Assembly (NCBI GenBank): GCA_004764695.1
Contig: SMSO01000035.1
Span: 1,486,001 to 1,550,000 of the forward strand
Length of the DNA: 64,000 nucleotides
Direction: 5' to 3'
Source of the DNA: Schizochytrium sp. TIO01
Lineage: Eukaryota; Sar; Bigyra; Thraustochytrida; Thraustochytriidae
This document shows, one piece after another, positions 1-11,876 of the stretch (the first letter of the stretch is position 1; every line of letters begins with the position of its first letter). A program made the position numbers and the translations under genes. The notes beneath the pieces were generated by a model. That model worked only from the letters and a program-made list of their open reading frames with translations, had not been told where the DNA came from and did not search any database.

Positions 1-37
1 GTCAATCCATCAATCAATCCATCAATCAATCAATCAC
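1..37. repeat. ATCA/ATCC tetranucleotide array
   Basis: The window opens inside an imperfect array of ATCA and ATCC units, so the array may extend beyond the left edge. Confidence 0.85.
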
Positions 38-741
38 CTGACGTGAGCTTTGCTCAATCTAATGTTTGAAAGGTTTTTCGTTCGTGGCAATCGACAGCGT
101 AAGCAAGCAAGCATACAGAATCTGCAGCCCCGCGTGAAAAGGGAGAAATGCCATTTGTTCGCAGCCAATGATCCCCTTGAGCTCCAATGTTGTCCATGCG
201 ACCTTTTCTTGCTCCCCAAACCGACAGTAGAAGCCGCAAACTTTTCCATGAGCACGAAATCGCCACCATCATGACCAGGAAGACCGGCTACCAAGACGGC
301 GATGTGGCCGCGGTTATTCCTGTTTTATCTGACTCACTCTAGAGACAAAAAGCAGCTCAACCTGTCGAGTCTACCGAGGCAAATTACAAGTAAAAGTCGA
401 CAACCGTCTGTTGATAACCAATCTCGCGGGCCCTTTTGACGATCTCTCTTGTAATTCCCTCCTGTAATTTGCCCAAAATACGAAGATTGCAAAGCAAGCC
501 CGATATCCTCAGCAGCAGCGTCGGCATGCATGCAGCAATCAAATTCAGGTGCGACTCCAAATCCACTCTCAGAAACTATCGCAAGCACCCGACGCCAACA
601 AAAACCACGGTGACCGAATAAGTCCAAGGCCCTGCGCAGTTTCGTTGGAACATGAGCGACACTCTGCCAAAGCGGATGGCGGCGACAATCAATCTCGGAT
701 GATCAGAATCGCCATGAGAGTTGTTATCATCGCCATTCGAT

Positions 742-766
742 GGACAGACAGACAGACAGACAGACA
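742..766. repeat. (GACA)n microsatellite
   Basis: About six perfect GACA units. A similar array occurs at 2272-2295. Confidence 0.9.
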
Positions 767-919
767 TCTGCTACTCGATATCCACCACGATCGCCACAAG
801 AGAGCGAATTTCTACAAGGGAGCGGCATTCGTTTCGTTAGAGAGCGATGACACCTGCAGGAAACGCGGCACATGGAAATCAATGAAGCGGCCTCTTCGAA
901 CCGCGATTCTTTATATCAC

Positions 920-931
920 AGCAAGCAAGCT

Positions 932-970
<39 letters not shown>
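920..970. repeat. (GCAA)n microsatellite
   Basis: About twelve GCAA units with one interruption (GCTA). It produces a spurious Ala-Ser-Lys-Gln repeat in an overlapping open frame. Confidence 0.9.
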
Positions 971-971
<1 letters not shown>

Positions 972-2271
972 CTACTTTGTATTGCCTTGGTGGTTGATTG
1001 TTTGCCGAATCAATTCAAGAATTACCAGCTGATTCCTTGACTTGAGAGCGTTGAAATTATTGTGTGACTCAGAGTGGTCGGAGGACGTCTTCGTGCAGCA
1101 GCACATGGCATGTGTGTTACCTTCACCCGTTTCCTGTGGACTAGCAAGGTCGTACATTTTGGTTGCTGCTTCTGGTAGCATGAAATGTGGCCACTTTCTT
1201 GCTCTGTTACTGATGCGCCGCGAATTTTTCTTTCTCAATCGAAACATCCGCTTTCTGTTCTCACGGTGAGGTTTGCAGTTGCGTGAATTTGGTGATCATG
1301 CATTCTTGAAAATGGAAATCAAAGCACTCCTCCTCGCCACCTCCTTAGCCAGCGCCACGCCAAGAATTCGCAGAAGGCCGCACTTATAAATTCCAATCCA
1401 GGCATGCATACATGCATGCATATTATATATATACGCAACAACGTCTAAGTGATCATCGTTATCATTTTATAAAATGCTCAACAGCGCTGGGCATCGCAAG
1501 CTGTGAATCGAGCAGAAAGAAATCAATAAATAAACAAATGCATGTCTTTGACTCTTCTCTTCGGCAGGATAAACTGCGAATTTCATAATCTTCAATCCAG
1601 CACCCTCTGCCAACAGCAAGTCGTGTGAAGTTATGAACGGCAAGGCAAGGCAAGTTGCAGCACCATTCGCTAGAACAGTCAGTTTATAGCAGCTGCACTG
1701 CACTACCGCCAAAGTACTGGTTTGGAGGTAGCCTATCTAGTAGGCAATCTGGTTCCAGTTCTCTTGACTACTAATAAATCATCATTCGGAAGCGTCTTGC
1801 TCACACTTGCTTGCATTCATGGTTCCCAGAAACTGGACGCCAACGAGAACGCCGACAAGTATAATAGTCTCATACCAATAACAGCGACGACGACGGCGAC
1901 AACGACGACAACGACGAGAACGACGAGACGACGACTCGGAAAGTAGTGCTGCGTTGAACCTTGCTTTGTTTGCCAAAGCGCTGCTGCACTACCTAGCTAC
2001 CTACCTTAGGCACCTGCCTACCTACTCCTACCTACCATCTTTTCTTTTCCTGATGGATTCGCAATATGATGCAAACAACCATGAAGGAAGAGCATTCATT
2101 CAGTCATTCTTTCTTTCTTTCTCTGTTCAGGTGGAAACGAGAGGAGCTTCGAAGGCTTTCTTTCCAACAGTAAATCGGCATGAGACGATACGAGTAGTAA
2201 GCACTAGGCACCTGCTAAGTACTTCTTTTTCTGCGCCTTCTTCTTTTCGGCAACTAACCAATACTATTTTA

Positions 2272-2295
2272 TAGACAGACAGACAGACAGACAGA
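2272..2295. repeat. (GACA)n microsatellite
   Basis: Five to six GACA units followed by GAGA. Confidence 0.9.
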
Positions 2296-2742
2296 GAGAT
2301 ATCTTCTTTCGAACGAGAACCTCTGCTCTGAAACCTCGTCGAGCAGCATCCATCCATGAATTAATTCGTTCATGGTACCTAAGTGGGTAGGTAGGCAGGT
2401 AGGTATGTATTCATTGCATTTCTGAATCCATTCCTTCGAGCCCTCCCTCTCTTCTCTTTATTCCACGCTCTTTGTTTGTTTATACTGACTGCTCAGGCCC
2501 TTCCTGATGAGAGGTCTCATCGTTGGCTCTTCGTTTTATTTGATTTGCCTCAGCGACGATTCTTCTCACTCACCGTCGTGGATTCTATCAATTCTCTCTC
2601 TCTCTCTCTTGGGAGGAGACGAAGTTGCAAAAGCCTCGTGCCGTCAAAAGATCGATGAATTCGGCGGTACTCACTATCTACGCTGTGGACCTTCTTGTGG
2701 CTTGAAGGCGGAGGACGCACGTTTGGCAGGTAGGCACAGGCG

Positions 2743-2771
2743 CCTTCTTCTTCTTCTTCTTCTTCTTCTTC
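2743..2771. repeat. (CTT)n microsatellite
   Basis: About nine perfect CTT units. Confidence 0.9.
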
Positions 2772-3707
2772 GTGGATTCTTCCATCGTTTCATGGCTGTC
2801 TTCGATTTTGATTTCCAAGAGAAGAAAGATATTTTCAGGTCCCGAAGCCTTATTTGGTGGCTTCAACTGTTTAGGGTGACAGAGGTATCTTTAGAATGAG
2901 CCCTAAACCAGCTTTGTCTTTTCTCTTTTTCTCTCTTTTTCCAATTGATCTTTAATTGATCTTTAATTAACTTTTAATTTTTAATTAATATTTATTTATT
3001 TTATATATATATATATTTATTTATTTATTAAAAAAACTATGGACTATGTGGGCTTAACGTCTTGCTAGCTACCCCTTGTACTCTCATGATGATGCGTGCA
3101 CGTTCCTTCTCTTCATTCGTTTTATGCTACGCTGTTATTGTGCTTTCTATTGAACTCAATTGCTTTGGCATGAGTCATTATTGTTCAAGCCAATAGAGTT
3201 TACCTCTATAGTTTTTTTAGAGTTGGCGTCGCCGCTTTCATGCAGCTGCAATAAACTTTGGAATCTGCCACGCAAATAGACATTCGATGGCTTAAATCTA
3301 TCTGCCTTTGAGTTAAGTATCATCTATTCCTGACAGCATCGAGCGTTTTCAAGATCTTTGGGCCCTTAAGAGCCATCGAAGCCGTCGGCAAATGGAGCTA
3401 CGTTTCATCTGTTTACAGTTGCGGAATTGCTGCGTGAATTGGGCGAACGTGGCCGATGCCGGCTCGGTCAGATCTGATTTGATGGCAAACATCAACAGAA
3501 ACCTTGAATGTCCCGGTCTTAGTCGAAGCAGGTTCTCGTTTGTGGCAATCAGGAACCAATAAATCAACCACACGCGTCGTAAAAGGCCTCGTTTGATTCT
3601 AACCCGAGTTGCTTTCTGTCGTATGATAGGACACTTCGAAGTTCTGCGCAAACATTTGCGTAGTCTGAGGATCATATCGTGCGAGCGCAAAAGCCATCAC
3701 ATAAGTG

Positions 3708-3733
3708 AAAAAAAAAAAAAAAAAAAAAAAAAA
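3708..3733. repeat. A26 homopolymer
   Basis: A run of 26 A residues. It could be the tail of a retrotransposed sequence, but I found no matching target-site duplication, and a simple homopolymer is equally likely. Confidence 0.85.
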
Positions 3734-4476
3734 CCGCCTGAAAGGGAGACTTATAAGGATATCTGGATACAGTATATAAGACATTGGACATGTTTTTTTA
3801 TTGTTTTTTTATTAGTTGCCTTTAGTTTATCCTTTTTTTTAATCATTTGTTTTTAATAAACGAGGATTCAAAACTAGCTACCGTTTTTTCTTGAAAATCT
3901 AGGTCTTTTGTTCACTTTTTTTCGAAAGAATAGTTTGTTTTGTAATTGATATCATCCTGGACGAATCAAGGCCCTCCTTAGCAGTACTTCATAGTAAATA
4001 CCTATAGGCATTTGCATCTCCTTTTTATGCATGGCTTTCTTTATAATCTTCAATTTGAAACTTTGAAACTTGAAAACTTGAACTAAGTTTCAAGTCATTC
4101 TTGTTGCTGTTGATTCTTCCCTCCTTTTTCCCTTTGATAAAAATAAAAGAGCTGCTTTCTTTCTCTCTTTCTTATTTTAATCTGCTTCTATTATTTATGT
4201 ATTTATTTATATATTTACTCAGACTGAAGAAAGAATACACTATTTTATTAGTATTTTTATTATCAAAAGCATTCAAAGATGAGGAATTGATTATCATTAT
4301 TACGATGAAGGACGGAAGGCAGTCAGTCAGGCCCTCTTTCTTGATGGCCGGCCTCCTTAAGATTGGATCGTTGGTCGGATAAAGACGAAAGAGGAGATGA
4401 AGAAACAGTCGGAGCTCGAAATCTACGTCCATTTCTGCACCTGTCTAGAAAGAGAAAAAATTACAGTAGCAGTATT

Positions 4477-4583
<107 letters not shown>

Positions 4584-4730
4584 AGAAGAGAGAACTCGTG
4601 GCAAACTTGAAGAGACTTAAATTGTTGCGCTGACCGTTCCAATCTTCGTCGCGGATTCGTTCTTCGACAATGACGCGAACTCCGTTCAAAAGTTGAGCAG
4701 AAAGGACATTGGAACGGAAGGCCCTCCCCA

Positions 4731-4760
4731 TTCAATCAATCAATCAATCAATCAATCAAA
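4731..4760. repeat. (AATC)n microsatellite
   Basis: About seven AATC units. Confidence 0.9.
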
Positions 4761-6173
4761 TCCTTCGCTTCTTTGGGCGCCTCGCCTGCCTTCAACCCGA
4801 CGAGATCGGCATTGCGAGCGCCAACAACTAAATCACCGGACTTGAGCTTACGAAACTCCTCTCGAGCGACCAAACAAGCAGTCCGAACTCGAGATCGCCC
4901 GCTTTGTTTGAGCTTGCCCATTCACTCATTCATGAATTCATTCATTCGCGTACATCACGAACAAATAACTAACTTGGGCAGAACTGCATCGCATCTGAGA
5001 CATGTTGTGCTCTGCTGCGTCCGCCTTCGTTTGTACGTTCAGGAAAGCGGCCTCCGGAAAAGCAAAAAGATACTCCTGCGTTGGGAAAGATACTGCTGAT
5101 TCCTTGGCCATTCTTTGAGTACTACGAAGAAGCCTGAGACAGGGAATGAATGCACTCACTGCAGGTGGAGCCGCAAAACAGCGACCAGAAGAGCAGCAGG
5201 AACTGCGCCCAGAGCTACAAGGCTCGTTTGGGCGAGGGTTGGCATCGCTGTTGAAACTGAGCCCTGGCGGTGTAGTGGATAGCTCGGGTACCGGTACGCG
5301 AAGAAGCGGCTCGGGGAGGGGGATCACGGCAGAAAACCTACTCCAAGGAGGGAAACAGACGATCGGAAATGGTCAGGGAACAGAATCTGCGGGTTCTTCT
5401 CCACCTCGGCATTGGCTATGGTGCTGTCGCATGGGCTTGATTGAAGTAAACGCTCACCAGGGGAAACAAAGGGAGGTGAATAGTTTGGGTCGCTTCCTTA
5501 CAACATGAGATTGTTCTCAATTCTTAGGATTACGAGGTGAACCAACAGGAAGTCAACATGGCCTGCGAGTCTGTAACGATAGAGCTCCGATTGATACACA
5601 GAATGAGCTATATCGATGCAAGAAGAGTTTGAGTTAGTTAGTGGTACAGTTCGTCAAACGCAAATGCTACAATTCATAATAAGCAGAATTTATATGACTA
5701 AAATGCTTCGAGCACTGCTCTGATGTCAGGTCGCGAATGGAAGCGCATGCACGCCTTAAAGCAGACTGGTGTGGACAGAGTATATTTTAATAGAGCGCTG
5801 CATTTGAGCCTTGGTTGCAATACTTAATACAATAAATATGCGTGTAAAAAGCTGATTATATTGTTATTTCAAGTTCCAAAGAACACATAGTCTAAGTACA
5901 GTGCCAAGTCTGATTTTGATATGAAAGCAACAAATAAGGAGAAAGAAGCAACAAATATGTGATTTGACATGGTAAAGAGACATTGTCATGGTTCGAAAGC
6001 CTTCGAAACTGCTGGTTGAATTGTGAGATATTTCCTTTTTTGATATGTTTGGTTTTTTCGTAGGGGTAATCTTAAAATGATCACCTTATTTCCATTTCGT
6101 ATTTGAATGTGCTTGCAGTAGATACTTGAATGTTTGCAAATCTTTGTGTTTGCCTGAAGTCGCCATACAATAT

Positions 6174-7451
6174 TTACTCAATGTTAAGTTGCGCGTTGAT
6201 GCGCTTCTCAAGAGCATCATCGTCGTCATCGTCGTCATCGTCATCGTTGCCATCATCGCTGTTGAGATCCAAACCAGCAGAGGCCAAGAGCTCGTCATCA
6301 TCAAGCATGTCGAAGTTCTCATCCTCGTTCTCATTGAGGTCAAGGTCATCATCATTATGGCCCCAACCTTGCATAACGTCATCATCATCGTCGCCCTTAG
6401 CAGGTCCCTCAGGCAAGTTAGTAGCACCAATGTGGTCCTCACTTGTAGAGCGCTGGCCCTTAGTCGACCCAGCAGCACCAGTTGCACCAGAACCATCCCG
6501 GCTGTCGCTAGAGTTAGACACCTGATAGGCCTCCTTGATCAAAGAGACACGGTAGAAGTAGTTGCGCCAGAACTCCTCCTCAGTCACCTCTTTGGGTACA
6601 AGCTTAAAGCGCTGCTCACGCAGTTTAGAATCTGCGTCCATGACCGCGACAGCGTCAAGAGCGCGTGCTTGAAAGTCAAAGGAGAACTCCACAGCATCTG
6701 GTGGTGGCACCACAAAGGTCTTGTCGTCCTTTGAGAGCTCCATGATTCGGTCACGAATAGCATCTGCAAATTGGCGACTAGCGGGCTCTTCCCACGGAAG
6801 AACACCGTCGCTGGCACCCGACACATTCTCAGCAGCCTTTTGCATACGCTCCACAAGCTCTCTACGCTTAATATCCGCCGCTTCTGCAGCCTCCTTCATA
6901 TTCTGCGTAAATCGCTCCGTATACGAGTCAGTGTGCTCCTTGAGATGCTCCGCCTGCTTGGCCAAATCCTGCGCCTGTGTTTTGGCCTGCTCAGCCAGCT
7001 CTGCAGACTTACTTGAAAACCATCCCCACAACGACGCTGCCTCGTTCTTGACAGTATCCAAGTTCGCTCCTCCAAAAAGCCTCTCCTTAACTTCATCCTC
7101 GTCGTGGTGTAGCTGTACGTTCAAGACCTTGCCCTGGGGCACCTCCATCTCTAATGCTTCGGTGTCGCTTTCGCCAGTACTCTTTGATTTATCAGCCCCA
7201 CGAGATTCCTCTGCACCGGTGTCATCTTTGGATGCTGCTGTGTTCTCGTCAGCACTCTCGATGTCAACGCTTTCTGAGCCCTTCTCTGGAGCCGGCGCCG
7301 CCTCGCTCATGGCTGCTGTGGCTGCTGCTTCACTCGCGGCGTCTTCCTTGATAACATCAGCATCATCAGAGGTTTCCTCCACAGGAGCCGGCGCTGCTGG
7401 AGGCTCTGTCGCTGCGGCACTCCCCACTTCGGCGGCAGAAGAGTCGCTCAT
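6174..7451 (-). CDS. BSD-domain protein, BSDC1-like
   Basis: 425 aa, complete from ATG to stop. Residues 1-105 are Ala/Glu/Ser/Asp-rich and probably disordered. About 120-215 holds an amphipathic stretch (AASLWGWFSSK, then a long Ala/Glu/Lys helix that may form a coiled coil). About 245-310 is the BSD domain, with the hallmark Phe-Trp pair in EEFWRNYFYRVSLIK near residue 296. The C-terminus is acidic, with a run of ten Asp near residue 405. This order, an N-terminal amphipathic helix then BSD then an acidic tail, matches the BSDC1 and plant BSD/SYAP-like group rather than TFIIH p62, which carries a PH domain that is absent here. BSDC1-type proteins are poorly characterised; a membrane or trafficking role is known only by family association. 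The large plus-strand frame opposite it (6721-7506) is a shadow. Confidence 0.8.
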   Translation of the reverse strand: MSDSSAAEVGSAAATEPPAAPAPVEETSDDADVIKEDAASEAAATAAMSEAAPAPEKGSESVDIESADENTAASKDDTGAEESRGADKSKSTGESDTEALEMEVPQGKVLNVQLHHDEDEVKERLFGGANLDTVKNEAASLWGWFSSKSAELAEQAKTQAQDLAKQAEHLKEHTDSYTERFTQNMKEAAEAADIKRRELVERMQKAAENVSGASDGVLPWEEPASRQFADAIRDRIMELSKDDKTFVVPPPDAVEFSFDFQARALDAVAVMDADSKLREQRFKLVPKEVTEEEFWRNYFYRVSLIKEAYQVSNSSDSRDGSGATGAAGSTKGQRSTSEDHIGATNLPEGPAKGDDDDDVMQGWGHNDDDLDLNENEDENFDMLDDDELLASAGLDLNSDDGNDDDDDDDDDDALEKRINAQLNIE

Positions 7452-8663
7452 GGCGCTGCGAAGACCGACGACCTTGGTTTATTCCGGATCACGATGCTGC
7501 TGTTAATCGAGTGTAGCACGGTCTGCTCCAGTGCACTGGAACAGAACAAACGCGGGGTCTGCCCACAGGAAAGCTCCGCAGATCCAGTCGGGGTCTGCGA
7601 GATAAGCAATTAGGGTCTACTGCAGGTAGAGAGCGGTTTGCTCTCGCCAGATCAGTCTGTGTCTCTGGTAGAAGAACTTGAGCACAGTGGATTTGAAGAA
7701 AACTCTGTTTTCGCGTAACACTAGGAACCCATGGTGACAGTGGCTTATTTTGAGCATAGGTTGGTCCTAGGTGAGAGAACAAGATTGCCGTTCAGGCTTA
7801 AGTACTTGCTGAGCGTCACGGAGACGCAAATTGTAATCCAAAAGACGGAAATAACTTGGCATTAGGCGGCAAGCAGACGTAGAGAAACGAAGGACTAGGT
7901 ATCGGCGAGGTGATGGAGTCCACCATGATAAAGAGATTCGTATATTAAATTTAAAGAAATGCAACTAATGAGATTCTGGGGACAAATATCTATTTGGAAT
8001 AAATGAGGTAGCCGATAGAATTGAACTGAAAGTATCTAAGAAGAAGATATAGTATTGGGAATACAAGCGGAGTGGATTATAAGAGCCCAAGTAATGAGGT
8101 CTGCCAGCAGGTCAATACAAGTCCCCCGTGGAGATAAATACAGGAAGAGATGAGATTGTAAAATCAGTATTCGCAACTGCAAAGATTCAATCTAAAGAAA
8201 TTATAGGTGTTTTCTCTTTTTAATTTTAATTTAGCCATTTGCAAATGCAATGCACGGTTATAATTCACGATTATAATTTCATTTTATCAGGAAGCTGCGA
8301 GATGCTTAAATTAAGTATTATGGTAAATCGATGGAGAACTATTTTGCATATCCATACACAACATTATGTAATAGGATATCAAACCGCGGGAAAATCAAAG
8401 TGGAATTTTCACATGAGCAGTATGAAAACCTAGGCAAGGTTTTTTAGAAGAAGACATAACTTTCAAAGGACTATGACCGATAGGTAGTTGAAGATTGCCA
8501 TAAAAACTCATTTATATAAGTGAGAACGAAACGAAATCGAAACAATGAGATACACAAATATTCCTAAGTGTACTAGTAGTTTTTGTTAAGCTATTAATCG
8601 GTGGCATAGAATGAAGGTAAGCATAATGTGATGTTTCAGAATAGGGCTTGTGTGAAAACAGAA
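7452..8663. other. intergenic region, nothing recognised
   Basis: Lies between the 5' end of the BSD-domain gene and the 3' end of RAE1, both on the minus strand. The part next to 7451 should contain the BSD-gene promoter. The rest is AT-rich, with no recognisable frame or long repeat. Confidence 0.6.
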
Positions 8664-10058
8664 CTAACGGGCTTGAGATTTAGGTTTAATCTCGCTCTCG
8701 ATGGTGCGGTGGATCATAATCGTGGAGATGTTGGTGTTCGGGCAGCCCTGGGCACCGCGGCTCCAGTCATAGGACACCGCATATGCGTAGAGATTTCCAT
8801 TGGAGTTAAATCCAGAGGCAACGATCGGAGCAGGATCCCCATTCTGCATCTTGATGACAGAACCAGCCTTCAAGCGCTGCTTTGAATCCTTATCCCAAAA
8901 GTTCCACATACCATCGTTACCGGCTGTGGCAAAGGTACCAAACTGCTGGTGAAAAGACAAAGAATTGACTGTGAAGATTTGTTTGGTGTTCTTGTCGCGG
9001 TGACACTTAAAAGCAAAGATATCCCCGAAACGATTTTGCTGGAAGTACTGAATCGAACAACGACCCTCAATGCTCGCGATGGCAAAACCCGTGCAGTTAG
9101 GGAAGATTGCCACCGTACGGTATTGGCGTTTGAGTGGCTTGGTAAGCGCCGCACGGTTGTTTGTCATTCCAGCGGGCGGTGATTGCTCATTGAGCACGCG
9201 TTCTGGCATTTGGGGGTTGTTTTGCAAGTTGTAAATAACTACCTGCCGTTCCTCCTCAGTGCCGCCAGTGGCCACCACGCAGTAAGGGAATCGAATATCC
9301 ATACAATCGCACCGACCTGGCAACTGAAGATCTAGCGCAGGTTGTGGCGAATGAAGATCCCAATACCGGAGTTTCTTGTCCCATCCTGCAGTGGCTAGTA
9401 AATTCTTCTCTGGGATCCACCTCAGAGCCCGAATCGGAGCGTCGTGCTTGCCGACATCCTGCGCAGTCGGCTGCCCAAAGGTCCACATTTTGGCCATGTT
9501 GTCTGCCGTAGCGATGAAGCACCCAGATCCATCGTTCTTGAAGCACACATCGAGCACGGGAGCACCACATTCCACGGCAGCCTTGAACTGCGCCTGGAGC
9601 TGTGAGCCGTTGTCCATAATTTCATAGCAGCGAACCTTGGCGTCCCAGGAACCCAGCACGAGTAGATTAGAGCCTCCCACTGGGGACCATGCAAGGCAAG
9701 AGTAGCTGTCCGTTGCAGAGTTCTGGTCCCTTGGAATTTCAAAGTCATTGTTAGAGTTCATAACTTGGCCAAATGGCAACTGTTGAGCTTGGCCAAAGCC
9801 ACCGCCCTGAGCCTGCTGTTGAGGTGGTTGACCCTGTTGCTGCTGCTGTTGCTGACCGAAACCTCCCATTGATGCGCCGCCATTGCCGCCGAAGGAGAAG
9901 CCTCCGCCCGAGTTGTTGGTTGTTGATGAGGACGAGCCGAAGAGCCCGCCACCGCCACCGCTGCTTGATCCAAAGCCACCGCCACCGCTGCTTGATCCAA
10001 AGCCACCGCCGCCGCTGCTTGCGCCGAAGCTATTGGAGGAACCAAAACCGAAGGACAT
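8664..10058 (-). CDS. RAE1: mRNA export factor RAE1/Gle2, WD40 protein with FG-rich N-terminus
   Basis: 464 aa from the ATG at 10058; an upstream in-frame start at 10112 is a GTG and is not used here. Residues 1-100 are Gly/Ser/Phe/Gln-rich with many FG dipeptides (MSFGFGSSNSFG, GGGFGSS repeats, a Gln run). About 105-450 is a WD40 propeller starting at DSYSCLAWSPVGGSNLLVLGSWDAK, the blade-1 signature of RAE1, and the C-terminus ESEIKPKSQAR resembles the family's basic tail. RAE1 binds the GLEBS motif of NUP98 at nuclear pores, takes part in mRNA export, and has a spindle role in animals. Length without the FG part fits the family (about 350-370 aa). The FG segment is longer than I know in animal or yeast RAE1 and is partly encoded by a 27-bp tandem repeat. 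Confidence 0.92.
   Translation of the reverse strand: MSFGFGSSNSFGASSGGGGFGSSSGGGGFGSSSGGGGGLFGSSSSTTNNSGGGFSFGGNGGASMGGFGQQQQQQQGQPPQQQAQGGGFGQAQQLPFGQVMNSNNDFEIPRDQNSATDSYSCLAWSPVGGSNLLVLGSWDAKVRCYEIMDNGSQLQAQFKAAVECGAPVLDVCFKNDGSGCFIATADNMAKMWTFGQPTAQDVGKHDAPIRALRWIPEKNLLATAGWDKKLRYWDLHSPQPALDLQLPGRCDCMDIRFPYCVVATGGTEEERQVVIYNLQNNPQMPERVLNEQSPPAGMTNNRAALTKPLKRQYRTVAIFPNCTGFAIASIEGRCSIQYFQQNRFGDIFAFKCHRDKNTKQIFTVNSLSFHQQFGTFATAGNDGMWNFWDKDSKQRLKAGSVIKMQNGDPAPIVASGFNSNGNLYAYAVSYDWSRGAQGCPNTNISTIMIHRTIESEIKPKSQAR
9948..10028 (-). repeat. 27-bp coding minisatellite, three copies
   Basis: Three consecutive 27-bp units (9948-9974, 9975-10001, 10002-10028), the third slightly diverged. On the minus strand each encodes a nine-residue Gly/Ser/Phe unit containing FG. 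The array lengthens the RAE1 N-terminal FG tract in frame. Confidence 0.9.
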
Positions 10059-10967
10059 CCTCACCCCAGAGAGGAGCTTCTGCTCGACAGCCAGGTGCTC
10101 GCCGATACGCACAAACCGATGCGCGGCGATGCCGATTTATTTGATCACTCGCAATCGATCTGGTTGTCAATGGTTCACTAATTTTGTTTCACTGTCTCAG
10201 AGCCAAATATTTCATAATAAGCTAGTTTGCTCTACTTGCAACTTAGTTTTGTCCACTTTTATACAATAGATCCTCAATGATAAACTGTAGAGTCTGTGGC
10301 TATCGATAAATTGAATACCTTGTACTAATTGAACTACTATAGAATATGGTAGTTAGAATACTGAGTTGGTACCGGTACTGGTTTTTGGCATAGGGAAAAA
10401 TACAATCTGGACTCGTAGGTTGGGAGCGAGATTTAGAAGTTGGATATAAAATCCATTGCAGCAAAGCGGACAGTATTGAATCCAAGTAGATTCGTCAATT
10501 TGACCATAGCATTTCTATTTTGTTTCACTTACTTGCTTCTTTCTTAATAAGTTGAAGACCAATGCAAGGGAATGCTTGGATGAAGGAGGGAGGCAATTGG
10601 AATACAGCTTTACTTTAATAAGCAGGGTGAGATTTTCTCCTCCACTTTGCAAGTACGAGGAAGAAGAAAAATCATCCGGGTCATAGTAGCCTTTCGAAGG
10701 GTCGATAATACATCGCTGAGAATGAGGCCAAGTCATTCTCAGCCGAGATTGTGCAAGAGTATACCATCTTTTTAGTTGCTTGAAACGACTATAAGCTTCA
10801 CGAATCTCACGAAATGTTTGCGAAAAAACAGTATATTACTTTCAATACACAAAGTGTATGTGTATTGTTCGTATTATGATTAAGTATAACCCAACTTTCC
10901 ATATACGCCTAATATGTAATGTTACAAAACTGTGGATAGTGCACGATGTTTAATTTTACAGCAAAAT
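10059..10967. other. intergenic region between RAE1 and the 302-aa gene
   Basis: Contains the upstream region of RAE1 (next to 10058) and the 3' flank of the next minus-strand gene. AT-rich; no recognised frame, RNA gene or long repeat. Confidence 0.55.
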
Positions 10968-11876
10968 TTATCTCGCAAGTAACACAAGGGATGTTCCAAA
11001 TTCCTTGGAAAGACGAGCTGCCTCAAAGAGAACGAACCAAGTATGCGCAACAGCATCGCTTAGCTCCAGTTCAGGGTCATCTTTGTACATTAAATAATCC
11101 TTTTCGGAACGATTCGCAATCCGAGCACATCGTATATGCAAGGATTCGAGGGATTCTGGGCTAATATCAAACCCACCGCCGCGCCTCACAGCACCACGTA
11201 AAGGCCTAAGTGAAATATTTAAGATGGGACACAGTTCTACAAGCTCTGACAAAAGTTGAACGCTTGATCCAACCCATCCACCAGGAGCAGTACCACTTTG
11301 ATCAAACACAGGAGCACCACAGTCCTGCACAGGTAGATATAAACCTTCAGATGCGTGACATAACAAGTGACTCTCACGACCTATATCATCTATTGACTGC
11401 ATTGCGAGCTCTACAAAGCTAGAAGTCTGATTTAGTGCCCCATCCTTGTCTTGCTGCTTAGAATGAACGAAGTCTTTCCAAGAGTGGCCGAGTAAAACAC
11501 ATGCATACAGTTCCTGGAGGTCTTGAAAGCTACCCGTTCCAATTATCATGTACTCACATCGAGATTTCGAGTTAATAATTACATCTTGTGGCTCCTCGAA
11601 GCCTGTTTTTTTGTTGTATTCTTTGCTTTCCATCCTTACTCCATATAAGTGCCGACCTCCTTCCTTTATCGACTCAAAAAGTTTATTATTATCCACATCA
11701 CCATACTTCCCTTCTCCCCATTCCTCTTCGTCATCAGAATGTAGGATTTCCCCTGCAAGTTTGATAGCCTCGAGCACCCTAAGGCGTAGATCGCGTTCCT
11801 TAAGCTGAGCCGCCAAGCAAACGAGCGTGCCACCAGTCGCCCCACCAAGAGGTGCGTATGGCACTAAGCCCGACAT
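10968..11876 (-). CDS. hypothetical protein, 302 aa, family not recognised
   Basis: Complete frame from ATG to TAA. The protein looks like a soluble mixed alpha/beta protein: no signal peptide, no clear membrane segment and little low complexity apart from SDDEEEWGEG near residue 50. Notable stretches are LPVQDCGAPVFDQSG, a basic LRPLRGAVRRGGGFD segment and a helical end (AHTWFVLFEAARLSKEFG). I recognise no catalytic motif. Codon use is like that of the neighbouring WD40 gene, and the length and composition support a real gene. It diverges from the WD40 gene, with about 370 bp between the two starts, so they may share a promoter region. Confidence 0.7.
   Translation of the reverse strand: MSGLVPYAPLGGATGGTLVCLAAQLKERDLRLRVLEAIKLAGEILHSDDEEEWGEGKYGDVDNNKLFESIKEGGRHLYGVRMESKEYNKKTGFEEPQDVIINSKSRCEYMIIGTGSFQDLQELYACVLLGHSWKDFVHSKQQDKDGALNQTSSFVELAMQSIDDIGRESHLLCHASEGLYLPVQDCGAPVFDQSGTAPGGWVGSSVQLLSELVELCPILNISLRPLRGAVRRGGGFDISPESLESLHIRCARIANRSEKDYLMYKDDPELELSDAVAHTWFVLFEAARLSKEFGTSLVLLAR

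Noticed and set aside
549-1040. 163-aa frame with an Ala-Ser-Lys-Gln repeat
   Set aside because: Runs through the GCAA and GACA microsatellites; composition is that of repeats.
3300-3733. SINE or processed pseudogene ending in the A26 run
   Set aside because: No target-site duplication, no RNA polymerase III boxes and no similarity to a known gene seen.
4938-5508. Overlapping 129-aa (minus) and 120-aa (plus) frames
   Set aside because: They overlap antisense and neither resembles a protein family; chance in a GC-richer patch.
6721-7506. 261-aa plus-strand frame opposite the BSD-domain gene
   Set aside because: Ser/Ala/Cys-rich shadow of the real minus-strand gene; no domain of its own.
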